59,229 bases of DNA from IMG/VR virus record IMGVR_UViG_3300043502_000004, positions 1 to 59,229 of that record; one strand, written 5' to 3'. The position numbers were made by a program, and so were the translations under genes. Positions 21,159 to 30,442 of this stretch are shown here, piece after piece (position 1 is the first letter of the stretch; every line of letters starts with the position of its first letter). A model generated the notes under the pieces. It had not been told where the DNA came from and searched no databases. It saw only the letters and a list, made by a program, of their open reading frames with translations. Source of the DNA: a virus.

Positions 21159-21342
21159 CGAACCCTCCGCCTATGAGTTGGATGGCCTGGCTGGGGGTCA
21201 GACCCCACTCGATAGCCTGATGGAACAACGTGATGCACGTTTCCTCGTTGTGGGAGTGCCACCACTTCTCGGGTTCAGATGGTCCGTCGTCGAACCTGTT
21301 GCAGATCAGGGCGCGGGCCTCGTCGTAGGTGTACTCATCCAC
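21130..21342 (-). CDS. Hypothetical protein, 70 aa
   Basis: GTG 21342 is preceded by GGAG and overlaps the end of the GT-B gene. The product has a helical pattern (TYDEARALICNRF; LFHQAIEWGLTPSQAIQLIGG). No family is recognised. Confidence 0.55.
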   Translation of the reverse strand: MDEYTYDEARALICNRFDDGPSEPEKWWHSHNEETCITLFHQAIEWGLTPSQAIQLIGGGFGAGCDEHGD

Positions 21343-22393
21343 GTTGGATCTCCACCGCTCGGGTCCACGCTTCCAGCCAACGCCACGCGTTGGCCTCGTA
21401 CGTCTGTGTAACCATGTAGCCCTTCCCAGCCTCGGCCTGCTCTTTGCGGAGCACGTCATCGGTGAGGAGCCGGGTGAGGTGGGCGTACCACTGCTTCGGG
21501 GTGTCGGCCAGGAATCCGCACCCAGACTCCTTCTGGAGGCGACGATACTCCGCACGGGGGGAGGCTACCCAGGGGACCCCGGCAGCCATGCACTCGATGC
21601 CTTTGAGTCGGGACTTGGATGTGTTGAAAGCGGTGGGAGCCAAGGGAACCATGCCCACATCCATGGTTGTCCCCAGAGTCTTGATCCAGTTCTCCAGTCC
21701 TACCGTGCCGGTACAGATCGGGTCCTCGGTGAGCCTCAGGTTCTGCTTCACCTTCGAAGGGCCCCCCACCACCCGGAACTGGTGACCCTCCGCTGTCATC
21801 CGTCGCACCACGTCACCGGTCACCTGGAGATCGTTGGGGTGGGACAGGGTGGTCCCGGCCCAGCCAAAGCATCCGGACTCCTCAGTCGGATAGGTGAGCG
21901 TGACCGCTGGGACGTAGTTGTCCAGCACCATCCCCCGACCATGGGGAGCGTAGATCCGCTGCAACGGGGTGGTGGAGGTGGTGACCAGGGTGGCCAGCTT
22001 GCAGGACTCGATCGCCCACTTCCAGGAGTAATCGGTCCCGTTGTTGTGTCGGTAGGCCCGGTAGGCGACGTTGTCCGGATGGATCGAGGACATGTCGTCG
22101 TCCATGTCCACGACCACGGCTACCCCCCGGGACCGCAGGAAGGTGATCAGTTCCTGCTGGCGTCGGTGGGCGGCCCGTTGAATGACAATGACATCCGCGC
22201 CGGGTGGGATCTGGACGTCAACGATCCGGTCGGTCCCATCCGCCTGTTCCTCCACCTTGATGACGAAGCCGGACTCTTTCATCGGGGGCATGATGACCAC
22301 ATCATGCCCCTGTTTCCGTAACGCGTCGGCGGGCCAGATGAGTCGGTAATGCCCGCAGCCCTGATTGTCAGCAGGGAAGACGTAGACCTTCAA
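21335..22393 (-). CDS. GT-B (GT4-like) glycosyltransferase, 352 aa
   Basis: Two Rossmann-like halves: MKVYVFPADNQGCGHYRLIWPA opens the acceptor domain, with VVVDMDDDMSS about residue 93. The donor domain includes GCFGWAGTTLSHPNDL, FRVVGGP and SKSRLKGIECMAAGVPWVAS, the region where GT4 enzymes carry their E-x7-E donor site. It is the first gene of the sugar cassette after the minor tail genes, with an 11-base gap, so it is co-transcribed with virion genes. Confidence 0.75.
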   Translation of the reverse strand: MKVYVFPADNQGCGHYRLIWPADALRKQGHDVVIMPPMKESGFVIKVEEQADGTDRIVDVQIPPGADVIVIQRAAHRRQQELITFLRSRGVAVVVDMDDDMSSIHPDNVAYRAYRHNNGTDYSWKWAIESCKLATLVTTSTTPLQRIYAPHGRGMVLDNYVPAVTLTYPTEESGCFGWAGTTLSHPNDLQVTGDVVRRMTAEGHQFRVVGGPSKVKQNLRLTEDPICTGTVGLENWIKTLGTTMDVGMVPLAPTAFNTSKSRLKGIECMAAGVPWVASPRAEYRRLQKESGCGFLADTPKQWYAHLTRLLTDDVLRKEQAEAGKGYMVTQTYEANAWRWLEAWTRAVEIQRG

Positions 22394-22403
22394 TGGCCCG
22401 CTC

Positions 22404-23078
22404 CTATTGGAAGATCTGATAGACGAAGCTGGTACCTACTGCCCGTGTGGCAATGCCGCCAGTGGCCAGGGACTTGATGCCAATCATCTGGAACGTATGC
22501 GTCCCTGCCGTCAAGGTGCCGTGCCACGTATGAGCCAATGAATAGCGGTTACCGCTGGCATTGGTCTGGAAGATGATCTGCTCGGTGAGTCCGACGCCGT
22601 CAATCTGTAGAGCCACTGCCACCAGGTTGTTGGTGCCGGCGGTGAAGTAGTCAATGTCCGCGTTGCCGGTGATGATGTATTCGCCCGCAGACTTCAGGGC
22701 CAGTGACGTCAGTGGCGTAACAGCCTGGGCCGAAGTGGTCAGAGTGACGTCAACGAGGGAGTTGGTTTCCCCTCGGAACGTCGTTGTCGTCTTCAGAGTG
22801 AACGGAGACCCCGGCAGGCGACCGATGACATAGTTCCCGCCGGGGGGGATCTGCAACATCATCACTCGGTCGGTGGGGACGGCAGTGCCGATGAGGGAAA
22901 CGCACCCGACCGGGACATCGTCCCCGTCGTAGATGACCGTGGCTGACAGGCTGCTGGTCTCTACGGTCGACACAGTGGCGGGACGAAGGGTCCAGGTCAG
23001 GCCCAGTGACTTGGCCCGGTCCACCACTGCTGCCGCCTGTATAGCCAGCAGCTCGGGAAGCGCCTGCTCGTCGGTCAT
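22404..23078 (-). CDS. Minor tail protein, 224 aa
   Basis: ATG 23078 overlaps the previous stop. A short helical N-terminus (residues 1-30) is followed by beta-rich sequence with Ser/Thr/Gly-rich strands (TSLALKSAGEYIITGNADID; HTWHGTLTAGTHTFQMIG), as in the receptor-binding or fibre domains of actinophage tails. It is the last tail gene before the glycosyltransferases and could be their target. Confidence 0.7.
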   Translation of the reverse strand: MTDEQALPELLAIQAAAVVDRAKSLGLTWTLRPATVSTVETSSLSATVIYDGDDVPVGCVSLIGTAVPTDRVMMLQIPPGGNYVIGRLPGSPFTLKTTTTFRGETNSLVDVTLTTSAQAVTPLTSLALKSAGEYIITGNADIDYFTAGTNNLVAVALQIDGVGLTEQIIFQTNASGNRYSLAHTWHGTLTAGTHTFQMIGIKSLATGGIATRAVGTSFVYQIFQ

Positions 23079-24163
23079 GAGTACGCCCTCCGCAGGGAGT
23101 GGGTCATGGCGCCGCCAGCAGACAGGTTCATCGTCCAGGCCACCTCCAGCCACTTCTCCCCGAGCCACTGGACCACGTTGTACGAGTCGTGGCGAGGGTC
23201 AGGAGCGCTACTGAGGGCCGTCTCCAGGAATACGGTCTGACGGTTGGCCAGATTCTGTGCGATGGCGGCAGCGGTCTGGGAGTCGGGGACCTGGAGGTCC
23301 TGCACCTCGGTGATATAGAAGCCACGGTTGGAGAACGAGTAGGGCGCGGAGGGTGGCACGTCAGCGATGCCCACCACCGCGTTCGCGGTTTCAGTGGCGG
23401 CATTGGAGACGACCATGAACCGGTTGGGGGCGGTGAGGATGTTGGAGGCGCCGGAGATGGAGCCGCGGACCACCTTCCCGCCGAAGTCAAAGTCGAAGTC
23501 CAGAACAGAATCGGCGGCGGCAAAGGATCGGACGAAGCGCATGGTGCCGTTGTTGTCGAACCAGGGACTGAAGTAGTCACCAGCCAGTGCCAGCGCCTCC
23601 AGGAGCTGACCCCGACCGGTCCCGATAGTCCAGGCCTGGGTCGCATTGAAGGGGCTCGGCTCCATTTGTACAGTGATCGGCAAGTTCTCCAGCGTGTCCA
23701 AGATGACGTCCTGGACCGAAATGTCGACGGCATTGATCCCTTGCTGGATCTGCTGATCCACCAGGAACATCTCGTCAGCGAGGACTGTGGTTCCCAGCTC
23801 GGCCGACGTGAAGATCTGACGCCTGTCATCGGTGAACATGTACCGACCCAGTGGGTACTCGGTCCCGTCTGACATCACCATGAACAGGTTGATGCGATCG
23901 GTGAGGGGTTCAATGATCGCTGTGTCCGCCCCGCCCAGGCCCATGGACAGCTGACGTTTGATGGTGCGACTCGTGTCATGGGACAGCGACCCACCCCGTA
24001 TCGGGGTGATGTCCCCCAACTGTTCCCCGGTCACTCCATTGGACCGAGCGAACCGGAAACTAGCCGCCCGCTGCCCTACCCACGGGACCAGGTCCAGCTT
24101 CGGGTCCCGGGGGATGGTGAGCAACGGTCCGCTCGTGAACGGGGGGTTGAGAAACTGGGTCAC
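23075..24163 (-). CDS. Minor tail / baseplate hub-like protein, 362 aa
   Basis: A beta-rich protein with ISVQDVILDTLENLPI, WTIGTGRGQLLEALAL and AGDYFSPWFDNNGTMRFV. This order resembles the gp27-like hub fold found in siphophage tail-tip proteins encoded after the tape measure. The position two genes after the tape measure agrees. It overlaps both neighbours by 4 bases. Confidence 0.75.
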   Translation of the reverse strand: MTQFLNPPFTSGPLLTIPRDPKLDLVPWVGQRAASFRFARSNGVTGEQLGDITPIRGGSLSHDTSRTIKRQLSMGLGGADTAIIEPLTDRINLFMVMSDGTEYPLGRYMFTDDRRQIFTSAELGTTVLADEMFLVDQQIQQGINAVDISVQDVILDTLENLPITVQMEPSPFNATQAWTIGTGRGQLLEALALAGDYFSPWFDNNGTMRFVRSFAAADSVLDFDFDFGGKVVRGSISGASNILTAPNRFMVVSNAATETANAVVGIADVPPSAPYSFSNRGFYITEVQDLQVPDSQTAAAIAQNLANRQTVFLETALSSAPDPRHDSYNVVQWLGEKWLEVAWTMNLSAGGAMTHSLRRAYS

Positions 24164-26757
24164 AGCACCACCTGGCTTGAAGTGGCGGTGACCTCAATGA
24201 TCTGCACCTGGGCTCGGTAAATGCGGCGATGGTTCACGACCCGACCGGAGGGGACACTCACGCTGGCCAGCCACTTGTTACCCTCCTCATCCCGCACACA
24301 GATGTAGGACACGTCATTCCAGGCCATGTCCCGCAGGGACCGGAAGTCACCCAGGGTCGGCGGTGAGATGGCGGCAGCCTGGATCAGGACGTCACGGCTG
24401 AACTGCTCCCCACCTCGCTCCAGTGGCTTGAAGGCAACGAAGAAGTCCCGGTCGTACATGGCCTGGAGGACGGTGAATCCCGCCTCGGCGAAGGAGAATC
24501 CCTCCTCCACGCGGTCGTCCCATACGGACGAGTAGGCCAGGTTGCTGGAGCCGTTCTGGACCTCATTGGTAGTGAAGATGAGGACGTGACCGCCCGTGGT
24601 GCAGCCACCTGTGATCCCTGGCGAGGTCATGGTGATGGTCTGGGTGGATGACCAGTCTCCATAGAACCCGTAGGAATTGATCTCGCGTATCCGGTACGAG
24701 GACAAGATGCCTGGTCGGGTCTCGTAGTCGTTGAACCCGGACACGGTGGGTCCAGCCATCATGATGGTCTGCCAGCTCGTGTCGATGGTGTCCATGCGCT
24801 GCAACTCGTAGAACCAGGAGGAGCTGGAGCCGACCGAGCCCAGGGTCCAGGTGAGTCGGTTGTAGAAGATCCCGCTCGGAATGCAACACGGGTTGATCCC
24901 GCAGTTCTGACCGATACCAGTGACCGCCTGGGTCAACTGGGACAGGGTGAACCCGGACACCGGGGGCATGTCCTGGCTGAAGATGAGGACCCCATCTGAA
25001 GACGGGTCGTCCGTGGTGGCTGTGACCGGTGGCGCGTAGCCCGTGATCCAGCCCAGGTTGACCGTGGAGCCTACTGTCGGGGCACCATAGGTCGCCGTGT
25101 CCAGCCGCTGCGTGCTGGGGACCACGAGGTTGTAGAGGTTGCCAGCGATACCGGACAGCGCCGGAGCAACGGCGCCCAACACTTCCCACCGATTACCGGC
25201 CGTCTCCCCGGCGGCAGACCAGCGCCAGGTGGGAGTGAGACCCAGGCCCATGCTGGGAGGGGTGGCGGTGGGGAACCGCTTCGTGATCTCTTTCCAGCCA
25301 TCCAGGATCTCCGGCAGTGCGTCCCACTCGGCCGGGGTCAGGGTGACCGCGATACCACTCCCGGACACGGTGGGGCTGGTGGAGTCCAGGCGCAGGGACA
25401 CCGTGGTGTCGCCGAAGCGGCGGGCGTACCAGCGCACCCAGGGGAAGGGACGGTTGGTGCCGATGACCGAGTCCAGGATCTCCTGGGTGGCGGTGACGGT
25501 GCCGTACACCTGGGCAATGGCCTGGCGACCATACGCATGGGGCTCCGTCAGGGTGCCACCGGAGGCATGCAGGGAGATCTGGGGCAGAACCTGGATCGTC
25601 TCGCTCGTCAGCGTCTGGTCTATGGCCGTGTCGTCCATGGGGAACGGGATGTTGACCTGAACCCCAGGGTGGCTGGAGATCGGATACAACTGCCGTTCTG
25701 CATTGAGGAGTGGATAGTCTGAGCTGCTGGTGAAGCCCCACTCACTCCCACCCACGAAGGGGGACGTGAGGACGACACTGTAGTCACCGGCGGCCAGGAC
25801 TGGATTGGAGGCGTACGCCATGGTCCGCATCGGAATGATGTTGGCGCCTACCTGGCTCTTGCGCTGCAAAGAGTTGGAGCCACCCAGGCAAATAGCGCCG
25901 AAGGCTAGCCGTTGCTCCTCGCAGTAGAAGATTTCCAAGGCGGCGTAGTAGAAGAACAGACTCGCCCCGGCGGGAGCCCCATAGTTGGCGCCAAGGGCAA
26001 CGGTAATGAAGAGGAGTGGTGCCGTGCCTCCAATGTCCAGGCGCTTGAGCTGGTCCCAGGTCCAATGCATCCGGTCACCAGTGGTGACGGGACTGTTGGC
26101 CGTCCAGAAGGGGTTGATCTCTCCCAGCGGAGCCCGGGTAATGGAATCGTCAGCGTTGGACCGTAGGCGCTCGTAGAACACGTAGTTGCTGACCAGGCTC
26201 TGGCTGAACTCCGTGGTCATAGCAACGATGGTTCCGCCACCGATGCCAGCGCCAGGGCCTACCAGGTTGTCGCTACCATCCACCGAATAGAGGAAGTTAA
26301 CTCCCAGGATTCGCTTGCCATTCAACTGGGGATAGCGGGACGTGTTGAACTGCATTCGAATGCCATGGGTGTTGATGGCATCGGTGGTGAAAGAGACGCC
26401 TCCCTGATACTGGGACGGCACAACCAGGCGACCGGTCACGTCACCGCTGGGGTTTCCGCCAGTGCAGATGGCAGAACTCACCGGAATCACTACCGATTTG
26501 ATAGGTCCCGATTCATTCTCCTTGCCCCGCTGATACACGGCGATGCCCATGTGCTGACCCAGGTCACTCATGGGAGGAATGTCGGTGGGCCTATCGGTGT
26601 AGTAGCGACCGTCTTGCAGCACCCGAGATGTCGCCAGGGTGAACCCGTGCCCGGCCTCGATGAAGTTGGTAGCCGGCGACAGCTCCAACTTCTCGTCCCG
26701 GATCGGGACCCACTCCTCGCCCAGGATGATGGGCGTGTTCGGGTTGTAGTTACCCAT
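24160..26757 (-). CDS. Large minor tail protein, 865 aa
   Basis: Directly downstream of the tape measure. The protein is almost wholly beta-structured. The middle (about 600-700) looks like a fibronectin-III-type repeat (WFYELQRMDTIDTSWQTIM ... YRIREINSYGFYGDWSS). A CGINPCCIPSG loop adds a Cys cluster. It probably forms tail-tip or side-fibre structures that contact the host. Length is typical for the large minor tail proteins of actinophages. Confidence 0.8.
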   Translation of the reverse strand: MGNYNPNTPIILGEEWVPIRDEKLELSPATNFIEAGHGFTLATSRVLQDGRYYTDRPTDIPPMSDLGQHMGIAVYQRGKENESGPIKSVVIPVSSAICTGGNPSGDVTGRLVVPSQYQGGVSFTTDAINTHGIRMQFNTSRYPQLNGKRILGVNFLYSVDGSDNLVGPGAGIGGGTIVAMTTEFSQSLVSNYVFYERLRSNADDSITRAPLGEINPFWTANSPVTTGDRMHWTWDQLKRLDIGGTAPLLFITVALGANYGAPAGASLFFYYAALEIFYCEEQRLAFGAICLGGSNSLQRKSQVGANIIPMRTMAYASNPVLAAGDYSVVLTSPFVGGSEWGFTSSSDYPLLNAERQLYPISSHPGVQVNIPFPMDDTAIDQTLTSETIQVLPQISLHASGGTLTEPHAYGRQAIAQVYGTVTATQEILDSVIGTNRPFPWVRWYARRFGDTTVSLRLDSTSPTVSGSGIAVTLTPAEWDALPEILDGWKEITKRFPTATPPSMGLGLTPTWRWSAAGETAGNRWEVLGAVAPALSGIAGNLYNLVVPSTQRLDTATYGAPTVGSTVNLGWITGYAPPVTATTDDPSSDGVLIFSQDMPPVSGFTLSQLTQAVTGIGQNCGINPCCIPSGIFYNRLTWTLGSVGSSSSWFYELQRMDTIDTSWQTIMMAGPTVSGFNDYETRPGILSSYRIREINSYGFYGDWSSTQTITMTSPGITGGCTTGGHVLIFTTNEVQNGSSNLAYSSVWDDRVEEGFSFAEAGFTVLQAMYDRDFFVAFKPLERGGEQFSRDVLIQAAAISPPTLGDFRSLRDMAWNDVSYICVRDEEGNKWLASVSVPSGRVVNHRRIYRAQVQIIEVTATSSQVVL

Positions 26758-26766
26758 CTATGTCCC

Positions 26767-28845
26767 TCACATCGCCCTGATAGCTAGCTGAGTGTTGCGA
26801 TTCAGGTTGGTCCAGATGCCCTCGGCCACACCGGCCCCAGCGGTACGGGCCTGGTCACGATCCATTGGCCCGTTGATGCGCATGGAGATCGAGTTAGGCC
26901 CGAAGACGATGTTCTGGGTGGCGTTAGCGGAGGCGTCCCGTAGGGACGGGCCCTCCATCTCCATGCCGGTAGCAACCCGCCGGATAATCTCCTGGCCGGC
27001 AAAGCGTGGGTCGCCCTTCCCGGACAGCGGGCCCTCTTCCGCGGGAGAATGGGGGAAGAACCCGCTGATGATTCCGCCCACAGAGCCTAGTGCTCCACGC
27101 AGGTTCCCGAACATGTCCCTGACGCCGTTGATGAGGCCCTGGACGATGTTGCGTCCTGCGTTGTAGAGGAAGTTGACCGCGTTGGAGAAGGCTTCCTTGA
27201 TCCGGTCAGGGATGGACGCGAACCAACCCTTGATGCTGTTGACTACGCCCCCGATGAAGTTCTTAATGGCGCCGAACTTTGCCTCCACGCTGGCCACTAC
27301 CTGGTTGACTCCACCACCGACAAAGATCCACCACAGGAAGTTCCAGAACTCTGTGATCTTCTGCCAGGCTCCGACAAAGAAGCTTTCGACAGCGTTGGCA
27401 GCGGCGCCGAAGAATTCCAGGATGGCGGGACCCGCGACGGTTCCCAGGAAGAGGAAGAACTCCCGAACCGCACCCATGGCCCCCACCACCACGATGATGA
27501 GGGCGGTGATGGTCTGGATGGAGAGGATCGCGATGTCGAACAGGGCAGTGATGCCCTGGATTCCCGCTTCCGAAGTCAGGAATACGGCCAGCATTATCAG
27601 GGCCTCGGAGAACTTGTCGATCAGCTCCTGGCCGCCAGCCTTGTCCACAGCGACGAAGAGGGCTCCGATGAAGATGCCAGCCGCCCGGAATAGCTGAATG
27701 ACAGACATGAGAGTTTCCTCCATGTCGTTCAGCCAGGTGATGAAGTCCGGGTCGCCAGCCACGTCATTGAAGGCGTCGCCAACCTGCTTGAAGATCATGG
27801 AGACGATGTCGCCGACCTTGGTCAGGAACGGCATCGCCGCATTGACCATGCTCAACAGGCCGTCCAGGAACGTAATGAATGCCGGTCCGAACTGCTCCAG
27901 GAAGGTGACGGTGCGCGGGAAAATCTCACTGAGGAACTTGTTGATGGTGCCGCCGGCAAAGAACTTTCCTAGGTCACGAAAGAACACGCCCAGGGCTTGT
28001 GCGACCTTGATGAATCCATCGAAGACGGTCGGACCCTGGGCCCGGTAGATCTGGGTGAAGACCCCCTGTAGCTCCTTGAAGAACCCCTGCTGGACCTGAC
28101 CCTTCAGCTGGAAGAAGAAGTCCTTGAGTGGCAAGAGTTCCTTGACGAATGCTTGAGCCGCCGGGGCCAGGTCCTTGAGCGCCTCCTTCAGTTCCTTGGC
28201 ATTTTTGGCAGCGAAGGCACCCTGGACCGCGTCCCCCACGCCCTTGAAGGCGAGCATCAGGACCCCGACCTGGATCCCCACCGCCGCCAGGATTCCTGGC
28301 AGTGTGATCGCCACGGCGGCCAGAGCGTTCAGGGCCTGGATGGCGGCACCCACGAGGCCGACGATGGCCCCCACCAGGGGGATGATGAACGCGATCAGGG
28401 GCGACTTGCCGGAGACGTTGAAGCCGGCGCCCAGGGCGTCAGTGAATGCCTGACCCACCTTGCCGAAGGGTCCGCCACCACTGCCCCCACCGGTGGCAGC
28501 CTCCTGCACGGCCCGTTCAATGTCGGAGAAGACCTTGGTGACGGTCCTCTTGACAATGTTGTTGTCCTTGTCCAGCTCCACCCGAACAGTGGTCTTGACC
28601 TTCTGTCGCTCCAGACCCTTCTCTACCGAGCGGGCGAGGCGGGGACCTTCCTTCTCCAGGCGGTCACCCATGGCGTCAGTGAGTGTGTCGCCCCACTTGT
28701 CACCGGTCTCCTTGAGGTCACTCTCGACCTTCTCGGAGCCAGCCCTGATTCCGCGCTCGGCTTCACGAGGGAAGGGAGTGGTGTCAGCGTGGACCGTAAC
28801 GAAGGCTTCACCCTCACGTGTAGCCACAGTGACACCACCCCTCAC
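26767..28845 (-). CDS. Tail tape measure protein, about 692 aa
   Basis: N-terminal charged coiled coil, then hydrophobic segments (LIAFIIPLVGAIVGLVGAAI; LAAVAITLPGILAAVGIQVG and others about 150-210 and 420-480), then a FVGAWQKITEFWNFLWWI region and a C-terminal HSPAEEGPLSG, all usual for tape measures. Using about 0.15 nm per residue the tail would be near 100 nm. GTG 28845 or GTG 28827 (better AGGGG site) may be the start. Confidence 0.9.
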   Translation of the reverse strand: MRGGVTVATREGEAFVTVHADTTPFPREAERGIRAGSEKVESDLKETGDKWGDTLTDAMGDRLEKEGPRLARSVEKGLERQKVKTTVRVELDKDNNIVKRTVTKVFSDIERAVQEAATGGGSGGGPFGKVGQAFTDALGAGFNVSGKSPLIAFIIPLVGAIVGLVGAAIQALNALAAVAITLPGILAAVGIQVGVLMLAFKGVGDAVQGAFAAKNAKELKEALKDLAPAAQAFVKELLPLKDFFFQLKGQVQQGFFKELQGVFTQIYRAQGPTVFDGFIKVAQALGVFFRDLGKFFAGGTINKFLSEIFPRTVTFLEQFGPAFITFLDGLLSMVNAAMPFLTKVGDIVSMIFKQVGDAFNDVAGDPDFITWLNDMEETLMSVIQLFRAAGIFIGALFVAVDKAGGQELIDKFSEALIMLAVFLTSEAGIQGITALFDIAILSIQTITALIIVVVGAMGAVREFFLFLGTVAGPAILEFFGAAANAVESFFVGAWQKITEFWNFLWWIFVGGGVNQVVASVEAKFGAIKNFIGGVVNSIKGWFASIPDRIKEAFSNAVNFLYNAGRNIVQGLINGVRDMFGNLRGALGSVGGIISGFFPHSPAEEGPLSGKGDPRFAGQEIIRRVATGMEMEGPSLRDASANATQNIVFGPNSISMRINGPMDRDQARTAGAGVAEGIWTNLNRNTQLAIRAM

Positions 28846-28898
28846 AGCTTCTCGGAGTGGGCCATTGCGCCGGGCGCCACGCCCTCATTCTAGGCCGA

Positions 28899-29489
28899 TC
28901 ATCGCATGGAGAGGAACTGCTCCACCGACATCTCCATCTCATCCACGCGTTCTATCTCCGCCGCCATTTCGGAGGGAGGTGGCAGCTCCAGGCGACTGAC
29001 GAACAGGCTTACTTCCTTGGGGTCCATGGCTCGGATGAGGATGACCAGCATCGCGTCGAGCCATGCGGCCAGGGACAGGACCTGTGGGTCGATTCCCGAC
29101 ATGATCATCTCTGGCCCCAGAACGTTCCAGTTCTGGCGGACGATGCTGATCATGCGCAGGGCGATCCACCACTTCCGGGCCGCCACAGTGGCGATCAGTT
29201 CCAGGATGGCTGAGTACAGGACCTCTGGCTCGACCTCCTGATTGAACAGCAGCTCCATTCCGGTGGGACACAGCTCTATCAGGACCCGATCCAGGTCAGG
29301 CTGCTCGTCCATGAGGATGACGAGCCAGGCCACGGCCGCAACGGCCGGGAAGTCGTATACCTGCCCCCGGACTTCCAGTTCCGCCGGCCAGGGGCGCAGT
29401 GACCACACCGGGTCCAGGTTGTGTTTGGGTATGACAACCTGAGCTTCAGGCCCGGGTGCGCCCCCGCCGAACTGCGGGCTTCTTCTCAT
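28899..29489 (-). CDS. Tail assembly chaperone, downstream frame, 196 aa as own frame
   Basis: Occupies the T position of the G/GT chaperone pair just before the tape measure. It has its own ATG with GAGGAAG, but the overlap with the preceding gene holds CGG-GGG-CGC (29458-29466), where a -2 slip moves from GGG at 29463 to GGG at 29465 and enters this frame. The fused product would have about 297 residues. The body is helical (VAAVAWLVILMDEQPDL; VAARKWWIALRMISI), as in other chaperone extensions. Confidence 0.8.
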   Translation of the reverse strand: MRRSPQFGGGAPGPEAQVVIPKHNLDPVWSLRPWPAELEVRGQVYDFPAVAAVAWLVILMDEQPDLDRVLIELCPTGMELLFNQEVEPEVLYSAILELIATVAARKWWIALRMISIVRQNWNVLGPEMIMSGIDPQVLSLAAWLDAMLVILIRAMDPKEVSLFVSRLELPPPSEMAAEIERVDEMEMSVEQFLSMR

Positions 29490-29790
29490 TGTCTTCCTCG
29501 TCCTTGAAGACAGAGACCCAGTCGGTCATGTCCTTCAGCTCCAGGTTTCCCTTGATCTGCTGCTCCAGGACCCACTTCTTGTCCCCGTCCTGGACGACGA
29601 CGCTGTCGAGAATCTGGAACATCTGATCCATCATGTCCACCTGCTGCTCCCGCGCCACGTTGGGAGAAGAGAGGATGCGGGACCCCCGCAGAAGCAGGCC
29701 CATCTGGATGTCCGTCAGCTTCTTGATCACGATGTTGCGCCCGCATACGGGCACGATCTGGGTCGGACGACCCGTGTCTTCATTAGCCAT
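29446..29790 (-). CDS. Tail assembly chaperone, upstream frame (G-like), 114 aa
   Basis: A helical protein (KKLTDIQMGLLLRGSRIL; EQQVDMMDQMFQILDSVV) with an acidic then basic C-terminus, matching G-type chaperones in place and size. These proteins coat the tape measure during tail assembly. It shares its 3' end with the next frame, where the probable frameshift lies. Confidence 0.8.
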   Translation of the reverse strand: MANEDTGRPTQIVPVCGRNIVIKKLTDIQMGLLLRGSRILSSPNVAREQQVDMMDQMFQILDSVVVQDGDKKWVLEQQIKGNLELKDMTDWVSVFKDEEDNEKKPAVRRGRTRA

Positions 29791-29799
29791 GTCCGCAGA

Positions 29800-30294
29800 C
29801 TACAGCTCGGTGGAGATGTACTTGAAGCCGAAGATCCGAGAAAGTGTACGGAGGGGGGTGGAGAGGTACTTCTTGCCCTTGTAGCCGGGGTGCGAGATGC
29901 CCAGGAAGTTGGGGGACATGGGGATATGCGGGGCATAGACCGTGCGCCCGGCCCGACGCCAATAGAACTTCAACTGGGGCTTGCGGCGGGACCCGAACCG
30001 CCACAGGTGCGGAGCATCCTTCGGGAAGATGTTGTGTACCTCGGGCCCGTCGTGAGCGATAGTGGCGTAGGACGCGTGAGCCACGACAGAGCCAGTGACC
30101 AGACGCCCCGACACGTGGGGGCCTTCCTTCTCGATGGTGCTGGATAGGTGCCCGGTAGTGTAGGGCCCCGTCCCTGGGGCGGTCAGCGCCTTGGCGGCAT
30201 CCACGGTGGCGTCAAGGAGCCGGTCGGTGAGGCGCAAGGCCTCCTTAATCGAGGTCTCCTTCATGATCAGCTGGTACATAACCACTCGCGCCAT
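29800..30294 (-). CDS. HK97 gp10-like tail-completion protein, 164 aa
   Basis: Pattern SIKEALRLTDRLLDATVDAAK then TGPYTTGHLSSTIEKEG, VAHASYATIAHDGPEVH and later RAGRTVYA is that of HK97-gp10-type neck/tail-completion proteins. It should act at the head-tail junction. It overlaps the small gene upstream by 50 bases. Confidence 0.8.
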   Translation of the reverse strand: MARVVMYQLIMKETSIKEALRLTDRLLDATVDAAKALTAPGTGPYTTGHLSSTIEKEGPHVSGRLVTGSVVAHASYATIAHDGPEVHNIFPKDAPHLWRFGSRRKPQLKFYWRRAGRTVYAPHIPMSPNFLGISHPGYKGKKYLSTPLRTLSRIFGFKYISTEL

Positions 30295-30442
30295 AACCCT
30301 GCTCCCAGGTCGGATCCCACAACAGTTGAAAGTAGTTACCCACGATCAAGTGTGCGGTACGCGTGGTCAGCTCCACCCACGTTTCCTGGCCAACCTCGTA
30401 TCCGTCGAAGTTCTTCAGCGCCCGGACGAGGACCTGTCTCAT
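30245..30442 (-). CDS. Small head-tail region protein, 65 aa
   Basis: A compact protein (MRQVLVRALKNFDGYEVGQ ... GNYFQLLWD) encoded between connector genes, probably an SH3-like small connector subunit. It overlaps both neighbours, so translation is coupled. Confidence 0.65.
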   Translation of the reverse strand: MRQVLVRALKNFDGYEVGQETWVELTTRTAHLIVGNYFQLLWDPTWEQGYGASGYVPADHEGDLD

